Assembly (NCBI GenBank): GCA_910586825.1 | Contig: CAJUJF010000019.1 | Span: forward strand, 1 to 33,104 | Direction of reading: 5' to 3' | Origin: an uncultured Christensenellaceae bacterium | Lineage (GTDB): Bacteria > Bacillota > Clostridia > Christensenellales > Borkfalkiaceae | DNA: 33,104 bases | In this document: one piece after another, positions 7,255 to 15,546 of the stretch | How the letters are laid out: each line of letters opens with the position of its first letter | Numbering within the stretch: the stretch's first letter is position 1 | Translations under genes and position numbers: made by a program | Notes under the pieces: model-generated | What the model saw: only the letters and a program-made list of their open reading frames with translations | Databases searched by the model: none | What the model was told of the DNA's origin: nothing

Positions 7255-8310
7255 TTATTCTTTGGAGCCGGTGAGCATCAGCGAACCGATAATCAGTTTC
7301 TGGAAGCACGCGAACAGGATGAGCACGGGCAGCACGCACAGCACCGACGCCGCCATGACAGGACCCAGATCGCTGTCGAGAACGGATCCGAGAATGGACA
7401 TTGCGTGCGGCAGATTCATCCAGACCGAATTCCGGCTGATAAAGATGTAGGACGCCATGTAGTTGTTCCAGCAGCCCATGAAAGAGAGCAGTCCCTGCGC
7501 CATGATCGCGGGCATCGCGAGCGGCAGGATGAAACTGCAAAAGATGCGGAAATATCCCGCGCCGTCGATCTTCGCCGCCTCGATGATCGAAGTGGGAAGC
7601 CCGAACAGGAACTGACGGATGAAGAACACCGTCATGACGGAGCCGAAGAGACCGGGGACGATCAGCGCCAGAGGCGTCTGGTTGCCCATGCCGAAACTGT
7701 CGTAAAGCACGAATTGGGAGATCATGATGGAAGGTCCGGGGACCATGATCGCCGCAAGCAGGAACATGAACACTTTATCCCTGCCGATCCAGTTGATCTT
7801 GGCGAACGAGAACGCCGCGGAAGCCGACGTGATCACGCCGACCACGACGGGAACGACCGAGTAAATGAGGTTGTTGAGAATCGCCCGCCAATAGGAATAG
7901 CCCGCGGGGAAGCCGGAGGCGCCGCCGCCCTTGAAAGCCGAAAGGAACAGATACGCGTAGTTGTAGAACGGTCCGCCGTACTCCGTGCCCGTTTTGAACG
8001 TGTTGAAGTTGACGGGCCACCAGATCATTTCCCGCAGTTCGTCTTTGGCGAGTCCCGCCATCGTCTCGTTGGTGGGGATATGCGTGTTCGCGAACGAGCC
8101 CGCAAGCATCCACCAGAGCGGATAGATCATGAGAAAGGTTCCGAAGAGCAGAACCGCGTAAGTCGCGATGTCGACGACCAGTTTCGCGCGTTTTTTGCTC
8201 GCGCGGTGCGTTCTGCTGGAAATTCCGAAGAACGCGAGGACGGCGCCGAATGCGTAACGGAATGCGGAATACTCCTTTTCTTCCGGCTGCGTCGTTTGAA
8301 CGTTTTCCAT
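7255..8310 (-). CDS. Sugar ABC transporter permease, MalG type
   Basis: A 351-aa inner-membrane permease of the CUT1 (carbohydrate uptake) ABC family. The cytoplasmic EAA loop reads EAAKIDGAGYFRIF with the following LPLAMPAI, the docking site for the ATPase. About six membrane segments are visible. An N-terminal ~45-residue cytoplasmic extension precedes the first one. A periplasm-side loop near residues 85-130 is longer than in MalG. It pairs with the MalF-type permease 13 bp upstream, so the two are probably translationally linked. No ATPase gene lies in the operon; CUT1 systems commonly share an MsmK/UgpC-type ATPase encoded elsewhere. Confidence 0.93.
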   Translation of the reverse strand: MENVQTTQPEEKEYSAFRYAFGAVLAFFGISSRTHRASKKRAKLVVDIATYAVLLFGTFLMIYPLWWMLAGSFANTHIPTNETMAGLAKDELREMIWWPVNFNTFKTGTEYGGPFYNYAYLFLSAFKGGGASGFPAGYSYWRAILNNLIYSVVPVVVGVITSASAAFSFAKINWIGRDKVFMFLLAAIMVPGPSIMISQFVLYDSFGMGNQTPLALIVPGLFGSVMTVFFIRQFLFGLPTSIIEAAKIDGAGYFRIFCSFILPLAMPAIMAQGLLSFMGCWNNYMASYIFISRNSVWMNLPHAMSILGSVLDSDLGPVMAASVLCVLPVLILFACFQKLIIGSLMLTGSKE

Positions 8311-8323
8311 TTCTTTTCCCCCC

Positions 8324-9529
8324 TCAGTCCTTCTTTCTTCCGTCCAGCCAGAACTGGAACAAGGTCAGCGCGAAGATGATCACGGCAAGGATCATACCGT
8401 ACGCCGCGCCGAGCGAATAGAGGTTTCCCGTCTGATTGCTGGGCCTGTTGAGTCCGAAATGCCAGATCAGACTCACGTACCCCGACGTCATCAGGTTCGG
8501 ATGCCCGCTGGTCAGCGCAAAGAACAGTTCCGGTTCGGCGTAGATCTGCATGCCGCCGATGACCGCCGTTACCACGTTATAAAAGATGACGGGGTACAAG
8601 TCCGGCATCGTCACTTTCCAGAACGTCGTCCACGAACTCGCGCCGTCGATGGACGCCGCTTCTTTGGTCGCTGCGTTCACGCCCGAAAGCCCCGCGACAT
8701 ACAGAATGATCGTCCCGCCCAGTCCTTTCCAGACCGACATGATCACGATCATCGTTTTGCTCAGCAGACCCTGACTCCAATAGGTGTCGATCGACGGACT
8801 CCAAGCGTATTCGCCGTTCGCCCCGTCCATCATCCACGGGAGCGAAGTGCCGAGGATCTGATTGATCACCCCTTCCGTCTTGAACATGATCTTGAACGTG
8901 TAAATGATTGAAATCGAGCTGGCGACGCAAGGGATATAATAGAGGACGCGGAACACGTTCCCGCCTTTGATATCCCGCGACATGCAAACCGCAAAGAACA
9001 TGGCAAGCACCATGCCGATGGGGATCCCGATCAGATAGAACACGGTGTTGAACATGGTCGCGCCCATGGCGTTCACCGTCTGCCCGACGAAGACGCCGTC
9101 TACGACCGTGGTGTTGTTTGCCTGCCAAAGACTTGCCGACCAGAGCTTTTCGGTAAACGCGAAGCGGTACCAAAAGAATGGATCGTTTTTGCCGCCGTCG
9201 GAGAAGTCTCCGCTGATCCAAGACATGTCGAACACGCTGTCGCCGTTGATCGGTTTCCCGCCCGAAAACATCGTCGCAAGAAAGTCCCACAGCCCGCCCT
9301 GGCTCGAACAGTAGTTGGTAAACGAAAGCAACAGCGATACGACGAGCGCGATGTAAATAAAGAGAACGGTGCCGACGATGAGCGGGAGACAGAACGCCCA
9401 GCCCCAGAGATTATCCTGCAACTTCTGTTGGTTGATCGGCTTTCTCTTTTTCTTTTGCGGAATTTCCGCGGAAACGACTGCCGCGTCGGTCGCGGTGACT
9501 TCCGCGCCTGCGGCCACTTGATTTTCCAT
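8324..9529 (-). CDS. Sugar ABC transporter permease, MalF type
   Basis: A 401-aa CUT1 permease and partner of the MalG-type protein that follows. The EAA loop is EAASIDGASSWTTFWK. The first membrane segment (WAFCLPLIVGTVLFIY, near residue 45) follows a Lys-rich cytoplasmic stretch. A large external loop of ~90 residues follows, then the remaining membrane segments. AGGAGGG lies just upstream of the ATG at 9529. It sits between the binding-protein gene and the second permease, separated from the former by a strong hairpin (9559-9607). Substrate is inferred from the GH43 genes. Confidence 0.92.
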   Translation of the reverse strand: MENQVAAGAEVTATDAAVVSAEIPQKKKRKPINQQKLQDNLWGWAFCLPLIVGTVLFIYIALVVSLLLSFTNYCSSQGGLWDFLATMFSGGKPINGDSVFDMSWISGDFSDGGKNDPFFWYRFAFTEKLWSASLWQANNTTVVDGVFVGQTVNAMGATMFNTVFYLIGIPIGMVLAMFFAVCMSRDIKGGNVFRVLYYIPCVASSISIIYTFKIMFKTEGVINQILGTSLPWMMDGANGEYAWSPSIDTYWSQGLLSKTMIVIMSVWKGLGGTIILYVAGLSGVNAATKEAASIDGASSWTTFWKVTMPDLYPVIFYNVVTAVIGGMQIYAEPELFFALTSGHPNLMTSGYVSLIWHFGLNRPSNQTGNLYSLGAAYGMILAVIIFALTLFQFWLDGRKKD

Positions 9530-9558
9530 AAAATTCCCTCCTGTAAATGATTCCGTCG

Positions 9559-9607
9559 CCGGAGTATCCCCTGCGCCTCCGCAATCGCGGAAACGCAGGA
9601 TATCCGG
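9559..9607 (-). other. Large intercistronic hairpin between binding protein and permease genes
   Basis: A nested hairpin: outer CCGGA/TCCGG, middle CCTGCG/CGCAGG, inner CCGC/GCGG. It has no T tract, so it looks like an mRNA-stabilising or processing structure rather than a terminator. Such hairpins after a binding-protein gene commonly give it more mRNA than its permeases (known for maltose-type operons; inference here). Confidence 0.6.
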
Positions 9608-9619
9608 AGGTGTTTGAAA

Positions 9620-12307
9620 TTATTTCTTGCCGAGCGCGCTCTGCGCGTTGCCCGCGTTCCCGATGCAGTAGACGGCGGGGGTCCAGAAAGCTCTGCCCGT
9701 TCTGTCGCCGATCGTACGCGCAAGCGCGCTGCCGTTGAAGTTCTGCATTTCGGCGGAGGTGAGCGTTCTCTGGTTGATATACGCAAGCATCGTCGCCTGA
9801 CCGGACGCGTTGAACGTACCGATCCAGGTATTGTTGGCGGTGTACATGCTCGAATCCCTTACGGAGTTCAGCCCGTACTGCATTCTGATGTTCAGATCGC
9901 GGTCGGCATACGTGAAGCACACCATGCGGAGAACTTTCATCGCGAAGCCGATGTTGGTATCCTTTTCGCCCGTGAACTCGCTGAGTTTCACGTTCGCGTA
10001 CTGGGTGTCGTAACGGAGATCGCTCGTGCCGTCGTAGTCCTTATATCCGCTCTGCGCGATCCATTCCGCAACCGTCAAACCGCGCTTACTGCCCGTCGAA
10101 CGGGAATCCGCCGCCATCGCTTTTGCAACGGTATAATAATGATCCCAGATTCTTCTGCCTTCCGCCTTGTCGGTCGTCGTGGAGAAGCCCTCCGGCGTAA
10201 GCATATCTTTAAAGCTTCCGTTCGCATATTCCGCTTCCTGATAGCGGAGGAATTCCGTGCACTGGCTGCGGTAGTTGGGAAGCTGCGCACCCGCATAAGT
10301 GAGCGTGATCTGCTCTTCCTTGCCGATCGTGAGCGACATGATCAGGGAGGCGGTCGCTTCGCGCTTCCAATACTCCGCGTTATCTTCGCTCATCTTTGCG
10401 AATCTGCCGTTCGCCGCATAGCCGACGGAGTCCATACGCGCCGCCCATTTGTCCTGACGCTTGATCTGGTTGGCGATCACTTCGTTTTTCGAATAGACCA
10501 CTTTCCCCGCCGAGAGGTTCGCGCGTTGCGCGCCGTCGTTGTTTACGCCGTCGCCGGTTTCCTTGGCTTTCGGATCGTTGCTGTACTCTTTCATATCGAA
10601 GTTCGCGTCTTTGACGTTGGAATAGAGCGCATATTTTTCCGCAACGGGCATCGGCATCTGACCGAATTCGAATACGGACATTTCGGTGTCGTTCCGCGTC
10701 GCCGCGTCCCACGTGCCCGCGCCGTAGAATACCGCCGCGCCCATGCAGAAGTAATCCCAGCCGGACGCGTTCTGCTTCGTGGTGGATTCGTCGCCCGCGT
10801 TGCCGGAGTTTCCGTTCCAGGTCGAACCGAATTCCTGATACGCGCCGTACGTTTCGATGAAGTTCTTACTGTTGAAGCCGTACTGCACCTTCGCCGTTCT
10901 CGTCGTGCCGTCGAGATTCATCTTCTCACGGTCTTCCGTGGCGTCGCCGGCAAGTTCCAGCGCGTTGGTGGTCGTGTCCGCTTTGGCGTTGGGATTGACG
11001 CAGCTCGTCGAATCTTCGTTGATAAGATCCGCGTCGTTGGACGCCGCCCAGGGGAGGAGATAGAGCGCGTTGCCCTGCGCGCCTTCGTACTGCTCGCTGC
11101 CGTAAATGACCTGACTCGCGCCCTCAACGGTGAGTCCGCCCGAACCCGCGTTGGGCGTCGCGGAATCCCAATCGAACGTATTCAGATAGTAGGTGATCGC
11201 CCATACGAGCGCGCCGTATTCGGCGTAGGTGAACACCGTATGTCCGATGCCCGCGTCGTAGGGAACGTTTTCCGCTTTCGCGTTCGCCTGATTCCCGATG
11301 TCGAACGTGTCGCCGGGGAAGCCGGGGATCGTAACGGTATAGCCCTCGCCGTCGGTAAACGCGTCGACCGCGCAAGCCATCGGATCGCCCGCGTTCAATG
11401 CGCTCATATAGTCGTTATAGCGATAGAAGTTGAACGGTTTGTAATTGACGGGTACGCCCACCGAAATGATCGGCGCTTCTTTGCCCGCTTCGGCGTGTTT
11501 GGTCGTGCCGTCGGAAAGCGTATAATCGCCCGTCGCGGCGTAAGTCGCGACGAAGTTGCTGGAATTGGTCGCGGAATACCCTTGGTATTTCGACGCGTAA
11601 CCGCTCTGACCCGCGACTTTGCTCACGTTCTTGACGTCGCGCGCGGTCGAACCGAGCGTCGTTTCGTAAGCCTTTTTCAACTCGTCGGAGAAATAGCGGC
11701 GGTTGTATCCCATCGAGAAGTTCGAATAGTCTTTGGGAAGCCCGAACACGCCGACTTTGGAATTTCCGCTCTCGGTATAGAAGCCCGCGCCGTTCGCGCC
11801 GTCCGCTTTGTACACGATCTTCTGACCGGGCTTGTAGTTCGGATCCGCGTTGTTGTACCCGTAATAGCCGACCGCGTTTTCCCAGAGCTGTCCCATGCTC
11901 TCGCCCGCTTCCGCGCCGAGATATTCGGAAAGATCCATCACGTAACCGTTTTTGACGTAGGACTGCACATAGCTGGGCGACAGATAGATGACGTCCGCAA
12001 CCGCCGACGGCGTTGCCCACAGTTTACCGAGGTCCTCGAAATAAGCGTCTTTCTTCGGGTTGACGATCAGGTTGACTTTGACCTCGCGGTTCATCTTTTT
12101 GGAATACTCTTCGCCCCACTTTGCGCAGATCGTGCGGTTGGTGTGCTCGTCTGCTTTGTTGCAGAAGATGTTGACCGAAATCGTCGTCGGATTTCCGGTC
12201 GGCGTCGTTCCGCCGCCGCAACCCGCCGCCGTAAGCGTAACGCCGCTCACCATTACCGCCGAAAGGGCGACGAGTGATACTTTTTTAAGTATCTTGCTCT
12301 GTTTCAT
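9620..12307 (-). CDS. Large extracellular sugar-binding lipoprotein of ABC transporter
   Basis: An 895-aa lipoprotein at the head of the operon. The signal peptide (basic MKQSKILKK, hydrophobic core) ends in the lipobox TAAGC (Cys 30). The N-terminal part resembles CUT1 binding proteins, which catch oligosaccharides outside the cell and pass them to the permeases. At 895 aa it is about twice the usual 400-450 aa, with long Gly/Asn/Tyr-rich segments and no obvious second catalytic motif. The ATG at 12307 follows a GGGAGG site; upstream in-frame codons lack a ribosome binding site. A strong promoter lies 260 bp upstream with a structured leader. The function is by operon position and N-terminus; the extra mass is unexplained. 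Confidence 0.82.
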   Translation of the reverse strand: MKQSKILKKVSLVALSAVMVSGVTLTAAGCGGGTTPTGNPTTISVNIFCNKADEHTNRTICAKWGEEYSKKMNREVKVNLIVNPKKDAYFEDLGKLWATPSAVADVIYLSPSYVQSYVKNGYVMDLSEYLGAEAGESMGQLWENAVGYYGYNNADPNYKPGQKIVYKADGANGAGFYTESGNSKVGVFGLPKDYSNFSMGYNRRYFSDELKKAYETTLGSTARDVKNVSKVAGQSGYASKYQGYSATNSSNFVATYAATGDYTLSDGTTKHAEAGKEAPIISVGVPVNYKPFNFYRYNDYMSALNAGDPMACAVDAFTDGEGYTVTIPGFPGDTFDIGNQANAKAENVPYDAGIGHTVFTYAEYGALVWAITYYLNTFDWDSATPNAGSGGLTVEGASQVIYGSEQYEGAQGNALYLLPWAASNDADLINEDSTSCVNPNAKADTTTNALELAGDATEDREKMNLDGTTRTAKVQYGFNSKNFIETYGAYQEFGSTWNGNSGNAGDESTTKQNASGWDYFCMGAAVFYGAGTWDAATRNDTEMSVFEFGQMPMPVAEKYALYSNVKDANFDMKEYSNDPKAKETGDGVNNDGAQRANLSAGKVVYSKNEVIANQIKRQDKWAARMDSVGYAANGRFAKMSEDNAEYWKREATASLIMSLTIGKEEQITLTYAGAQLPNYRSQCTEFLRYQEAEYANGSFKDMLTPEGFSTTTDKAEGRRIWDHYYTVAKAMAADSRSTGSKRGLTVAEWIAQSGYKDYDGTSDLRYDTQYANVKLSEFTGEKDTNIGFAMKVLRMVCFTYADRDLNIRMQYGLNSVRDSSMYTANNTWIGTFNASGQATMLAYINQRTLTSAEMQNFNGSALARTIGDRTGRAFWTPAVYCIGNAGNAQSALGKK

Positions 12308-12403
12308 GTTTTCTTTCCTCCCAGATTTGTTTCTTGAATAACTTTGACATACTTCCGTTGGGTTATACCTGCCGCACGACTCAGGGGGAGCGCGGAAGAA
12401 AAT

Positions 12404-12438
12404 AAAAAACCCGCCCGACGGAAAAGCCGCCGAGAGGG
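12404..12438 (-). terminator. Leader attenuator 2 of the arabinan-type operon
   Basis: On the minus strand CCC and CGGCGG pair with CCGTCG and GGG (nine pairs, one G-U, small internal loop, CTTTT loop), followed by TTTTTT (12404-12409). It lies downstream of the operon promoter and about 100 bases before the first start codon. If it forms, it stops transcription before the genes. Confidence 0.5.
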
Positions 12439-12449
12439 TAGAAAGAGAC

Positions 12450-12519
12450 AAAAAACGTATTCGTAAACCTTCTTCGCTTTACGCAACAAAAATAAGCATG
12501 AAAAAAGTTAGCGAATACG
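12450..12519 (-). terminator. Leader attenuator 1 of the arabinan-type operon
   Basis: On the minus strand CGTATTCG (12512-12519) pairs with CGAATACG (12456-12463), extended by AAC/GTT across a 2x2 internal loop, and is followed directly by TTTTTT. The loop is long (about 38 nt), so it is weaker than a standard terminator. The 5' arm overlaps the end of a 7-codon reading frame. The same inverted sequence could instead be a protein operator. Confidence 0.4.
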
Positions 12520-12531
12520 CCCCATGATCAT
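12508..12531 (-). CDS. Possible 7-codon leader peptide
   Basis: A short reading frame, Met-Ile-Met-Gly-Arg-Ile-Arg-stop, with GGGGGG (12537-12542) five bases before its ATG. Its last codons lie in the 5' arm of attenuator 1, so a translating ribosome would prevent that hairpin. It has no codon run pointing to an amino acid signal. Too short to be certain; supported only by spacing and position. Confidence 0.25.
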   Translation of the reverse strand: MIMGRIR

Positions 12532-12567
12532 GACTTCCCCCCGTCGTCATTTCCTTGTATTGCCATA

Positions 12568-12596
12568 AATATAACACACCGACTTTCGTTTGTCAA
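12568..12596 (-). promoter_or_regulatory. Promoter of the arabinan-type operon
   Basis: On the minus strand consensus TTGACA, a 17-base spacer and TATATT. Predicted start near 12561 gives a leader of about 250 nt before the binding-protein gene. That leader holds the two terminator-like hairpins and the short reading frame. The rest of the gap to the transposase (12597-12776) is AT-rich with no gene that I can see. Confidence 0.75.
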
Positions 12597-12776
12597 TGCT
12601 ATTTCTGAATTTTTTTTGATGTTTGTCAAGCATTTTTCAGAAAATTTCTTAACTTTTCTAAAAATTTCTTTTCACGGGTAGTTTTAGGCTCCCAAAGACC
12701 GCCTGAGAGGTAGATTTTTAGCGGCTATTGCCATTTTTGACCGACAACAACGCATTTTCTCGGCTTTCAGGACAGC

Positions 12777-12805
12777 AAAAAAGGGCTCTTATCTTTCAAA
12801 GAGCC
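12777..12805 (-). terminator. Transposase terminator
   Basis: On the minus strand GGCTCTT, an eight-base loop and AAGAGCC, then C and TTTTTT. It lies right after the transposase stop and insulates the downstream operon from it. Confidence 0.75.
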
Positions 12806-12824
12806 TATTTGTTGTAGGCTTTCT

Positions 12825-13781
12825 CTAAGCCGCTTTCGGCTTGATAAATCTTACCCTAAATTCGCCCCTGCACTCTTTCAGGATTTCCAAAAGCTCAGCC
12901 CTCTTTTGACGAGGAGAGTACCAGACCCTCTTACCCTCTTTGTTCCTGAGCTGCGAGTGAGGGCGGTCATTGTATCTGTTCAGCCACGCCCCCATCTTTT
13001 CCTGTAATTCGTCCAGAGTGTAAAAAGTCAGGTGGTTATAAAAAGCCTCTTGGTCGGAGCGGTGGCTACGTTCTACCTTACCGTTATGTCTCGGCGTTCT
13101 CGGCTTAATCAGCTTATGGCGGATTCTCAGCTTATTCAGGAGAATATCCATTATGTGCATTGTCTCCTCTTTTGCGTTTGCAGGCGTGGTAAACTCTGTG
13201 CCGTTATCCGTCTGTATCGTATGAGGCATATACCCAAAGTACACGATGGCTCTCTTGATAAAATCAACTGTTGACCAGCCGCTGTGCTCTTTGTAGGCAT
13301 AAATAAACCTTTCCCTCGTCGCCTCGTCAATAATCGTGTACTGATAAAATTTCTCATAAGCCAGCTCGCCCAAATAGCACTCTCTCGGTACATACTTGAC
13401 ATCAAGCTGCCATTTCTGCCCCAACATCTCAGGCGTAAAGTAAGGCTGCTGTTTATAAGCCTCTTTGATTTCCTCGTGAGGGCGCAGACCGTTTTTGACT
13501 ACAAACCGATAAAGCCCGTAGTAAGTCCTGCTGTAAGCGTAACGCTGGCGTAGAATACCCAAAGCCTCCGCATAAGTAATGTCAGGATTCTCCGTAAAAA
13601 TATCGACGATGTGCTTACGCTCCTCTTGCGTGTGTGCGTTGAAATGCGGCGTATGCGGAACGCAGGAGCCGTTTTCAAGGCTTTTCAGAGTGCCGTCATA
13701 CTGAGCTTTCCATCGCCACAGACTACGCTCCGTACACTTAGTTTTTTTAGCGACCCAGAGAATATCGTAAGGTAAGTCCAT
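12825..13781 (-). mobile_element. IS481/IS3-like DDE transposase (rve fold)
   Basis: A 318-aa transposase. An N-terminal helix-turn-helix region (CTERSLWRWKAQYDG) is followed by an integrase core with the acidic triad Asp127 (WQLDVKY), Asp192 (QTDNGTEF) and Glu237 (RHNGKVERSH). The HNGKVER block and YNDRPH tail are typical of rve-type transposases such as IS481. Spacing between the last two is 44 residues, longer than the classic 35, from an insert after the second Asp. The frame is intact. Base use is more AT-rich than its neighbours, supporting recent arrival. I could not define terminal inverted repeats or a target duplication, so the element ends are unknown. It sits 77 bp beyond the parB stop, with a weak promoter of its own (GCGACA-17-TACAAT). 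Confidence 0.85.
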
Positions 13782-13857
13782 TTAAGGATTTCAAAGATTA
13801 TCGACTCGCCTTATCTGCGAAGTCTATTGTAGTATAACATTGTGTCTTTGTCGCCGA

Positions 13858-14757
13858 TTATTCCATTCTGTCGAGAATGTCCAAAAGTTCGCTGATGCGA
13901 TCGAGATCGTCCCGCGTGTAATAGTCGATATAGATCCTGCCCTTCTTATCCGTACCGATCAGGGAGACCTTCGTTTTAAACGTGCCGCGCAGGCGCTCCA
14001 CCAGATATTTCAGCTCCGCGCTCGCCAAGGCGTTCTTCTTCTCCTTTTCGCGCGCAAGCACTTCGGGCGGATTGAGGAACTGTTTGACCGCGCGCTCCAT
14101 ATCGCGCACCGACCAGCCGTTTTTCACGCACTCCCGCGCAAGCTCCGCCTGCGATTCCGAAGGGACGGTGACGAGCGTACGCGCATGACCGGAAGAGAGT
14201 TTTCCCTCGCGCACCAACCCAATCACCTCGGCGTTCAGCGTCAGAAGGCGAAGGGTATTCGCGATCGCGGGACGGGATTTGCCCAACCGCTCGGCAAGCA
14301 CTTCCTGCGTGAGCGAAAATTCTTCCATCAGCCGCTTCATGCCGTACGCCGCTTCGATAGGGTTCAGATCTTCGCGTTGTAAGTTTTCGATCAGGGAAAT
14401 TTCCTGAATTTCGCGCTCGTCGAGATCCTTGACGATCACGGGAACCTTTTCAAGCCCCGCGCGGATCGCCGCGCGGTAACGGCGTTCGCCCGCAATGATC
14501 ATGTAGTTGCCGTTCCGCGTCTTATTGACCACGAGCGGCATGATCACGCCGTGTTCTTTGATCGAATTCGCAAGATCGTTCAACGCGTTTTCGTCGAACG
14601 CCTTCCGCGGCTGATCGGGATTGGGGAACACCTCCGAAACGGGCACTTCCGTCGCACCGCCGTTCCCGCTTCCGCCGCTCTCCGTCTGCGCGTTTTCGTA
14701 GGCCTCTTCCGTCTCGCTGAACAGTGCGGAAAGCCCCTTTCCAAGCCCTTTCACCAT
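13858..14757 (-). CDS. parB: Chromosome-partitioning protein ParB (Spo0J)
   Basis: A 299-aa CTP-dependent clamp that loads at parS, spreads on DNA and recruits SMC near the origin. Seen: KGLGKGLSALF at the N-terminus (ParA-interacting peptide), GERRYRA at 90-96 (CTP-binding box), ENLQRED at 124-130, and the helix-turn-helix LTQEVLAERLGKSRPAIANTL near 149-170 that reads parS. A C-terminal dimerisation segment follows. The start is six bases after parA, and its AGGAG site lies in the last codons of parA, so translation is coupled. Two matching parS sites lie about 3 kb upstream of its start. Length and motifs are normal. Confidence 0.97.
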   Translation of the reverse strand: MVKGLGKGLSALFSETEEAYENAQTESGGSGNGGATEVPVSEVFPNPDQPRKAFDENALNDLANSIKEHGVIMPLVVNKTRNGNYMIIAGERRYRAAIRAGLEKVPVIVKDLDEREIQEISLIENLQREDLNPIEAAYGMKRLMEEFSLTQEVLAERLGKSRPAIANTLRLLTLNAEVIGLVREGKLSSGHARTLVTVPSESQAELARECVKNGWSVRDMERAVKQFLNPPEVLAREKEKKNALASAELKYLVERLRGTFKTKVSLIGTDKKGRIYIDYYTRDDLDRISELLDILDRME

Positions 14758-14763
14758 TTTCTC

Positions 14764-15540
14764 TTATTCTCCTTTTCCCTCTGTTTTTTTCATAAACTCT
14801 TCCGTCAGCGCGCCGTAAGCGCGGGCGCCCATGCATTTCGGATCGTGCAACAAAATCGGCTTGCCGTGGCTGGGCGCTTCGGAAAGGCGCACGTTGCGCG
14901 GAATGACGATTTCGTACAGTTTTTTCGTGAAATATTTCTTGATCTCCGCCGCGATCTGCTTACTGATCAGCGAACGCCCGTCGTACATCGTAAGCACGAC
15001 GCCCTCCACTTTCAAACTCTTGTTGAGGTGTTGCCGCACCAACGCGATGGTGTTCATGAGCTGGGAAAGCCCTTCCAAAGCGTAATACTCGCTCTGAATG
15101 GGGATGATCACACTATCCGCCGCGGCTAGCGAGTTGATCGTGATCAAGCCCAGCGAAGGCGGACAGTCGATCAGAATATAATCGTAATCCGCGCGCACTT
15201 TTTCGAGCGCGCCTTTGAGCACTTTCTCGCGGTTTTTCTTGTACACGAGTTCGACTTCCGCACCCGCAAGATCGATGTTCGACGGCAGAATAAAGAGATT
15301 CGGCAATTCGGTAGGGAGAATGTTTTCTTTGACGTCCTCCTCGTCGATCATCACGTTGTAGACCGACTTTTTGAGGGAACTCTTCGAAAACCCCAGCCCC
15401 GTCGTCGCGTTTCCCTGCGGGTCAAGGTCCACAAGCAAGACTTTGCGGTTCGCGGCGGAGAGATACGCCGCCATGTTTACGCAAGTCGTCGTTTTCCCGA
15501 CGCCGCCTTTCTGGTTGGAGAACGAGATGATTCTGCCCAT
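14764..15540 (-). CDS. parA: Chromosome-partitioning ATPase ParA (Soj)
   Basis: A 258-aa ParA/MinD-type ATPase working with ParB in origin segregation; in Bacillus the orthologue Soj also controls DnaA. The deviant Walker A motif KGGVGKTT lies at residues 11-18, DLDPQGNATTGLG follows as the A' region, and DYILIDCPPSLG is Walker B. No N-terminal helix-turn-helix, so it is the chromosomal (Soj) type rather than a plasmid ParA with its own operator. Its AGGAG site is formed by the last codons of ftsH, six bases upstream, which ties its translation to ftsH. Confidence 0.97.
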   Translation of the reverse strand: MGRIISFSNQKGGVGKTTTCVNMAAYLSAANRKVLLVDLDPQGNATTGLGFSKSSLKKSVYNVMIDEEDVKENILPTELPNLFILPSNIDLAGAEVELVYKKNREKVLKGALEKVRADYDYILIDCPPSLGLITINSLAAADSVIIPIQSEYYALEGLSQLMNTIALVRQHLNKSLKVEGVVLTMYDGRSLISKQIAAEIKKYFTKKLYEIVIPRNVRLSEAPSHGKPILLHDPKCMGARAYGALTEEFMKKTEGKGE

Positions 15541-15546
15541 TTTTGT

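Noticed and set aside
9614..12277. 887-codon frame opposite the binding-protein gene
   Set aside because: Arg/Val-rich shadow of the lipoprotein gene, which has a signal peptide and ribosome site.
12304..12489. 61-codon minus-strand frame in the operon leader
   Set aside because: TTG start without ribosome site, overlaps the attenuator hairpins and the start of the binding-protein gene.
12601..12776. Search for terminal inverted repeats of the insertion sequence
   Set aside because: Only short, poorly matching segments on the two sides; no convincing ends or target duplication.
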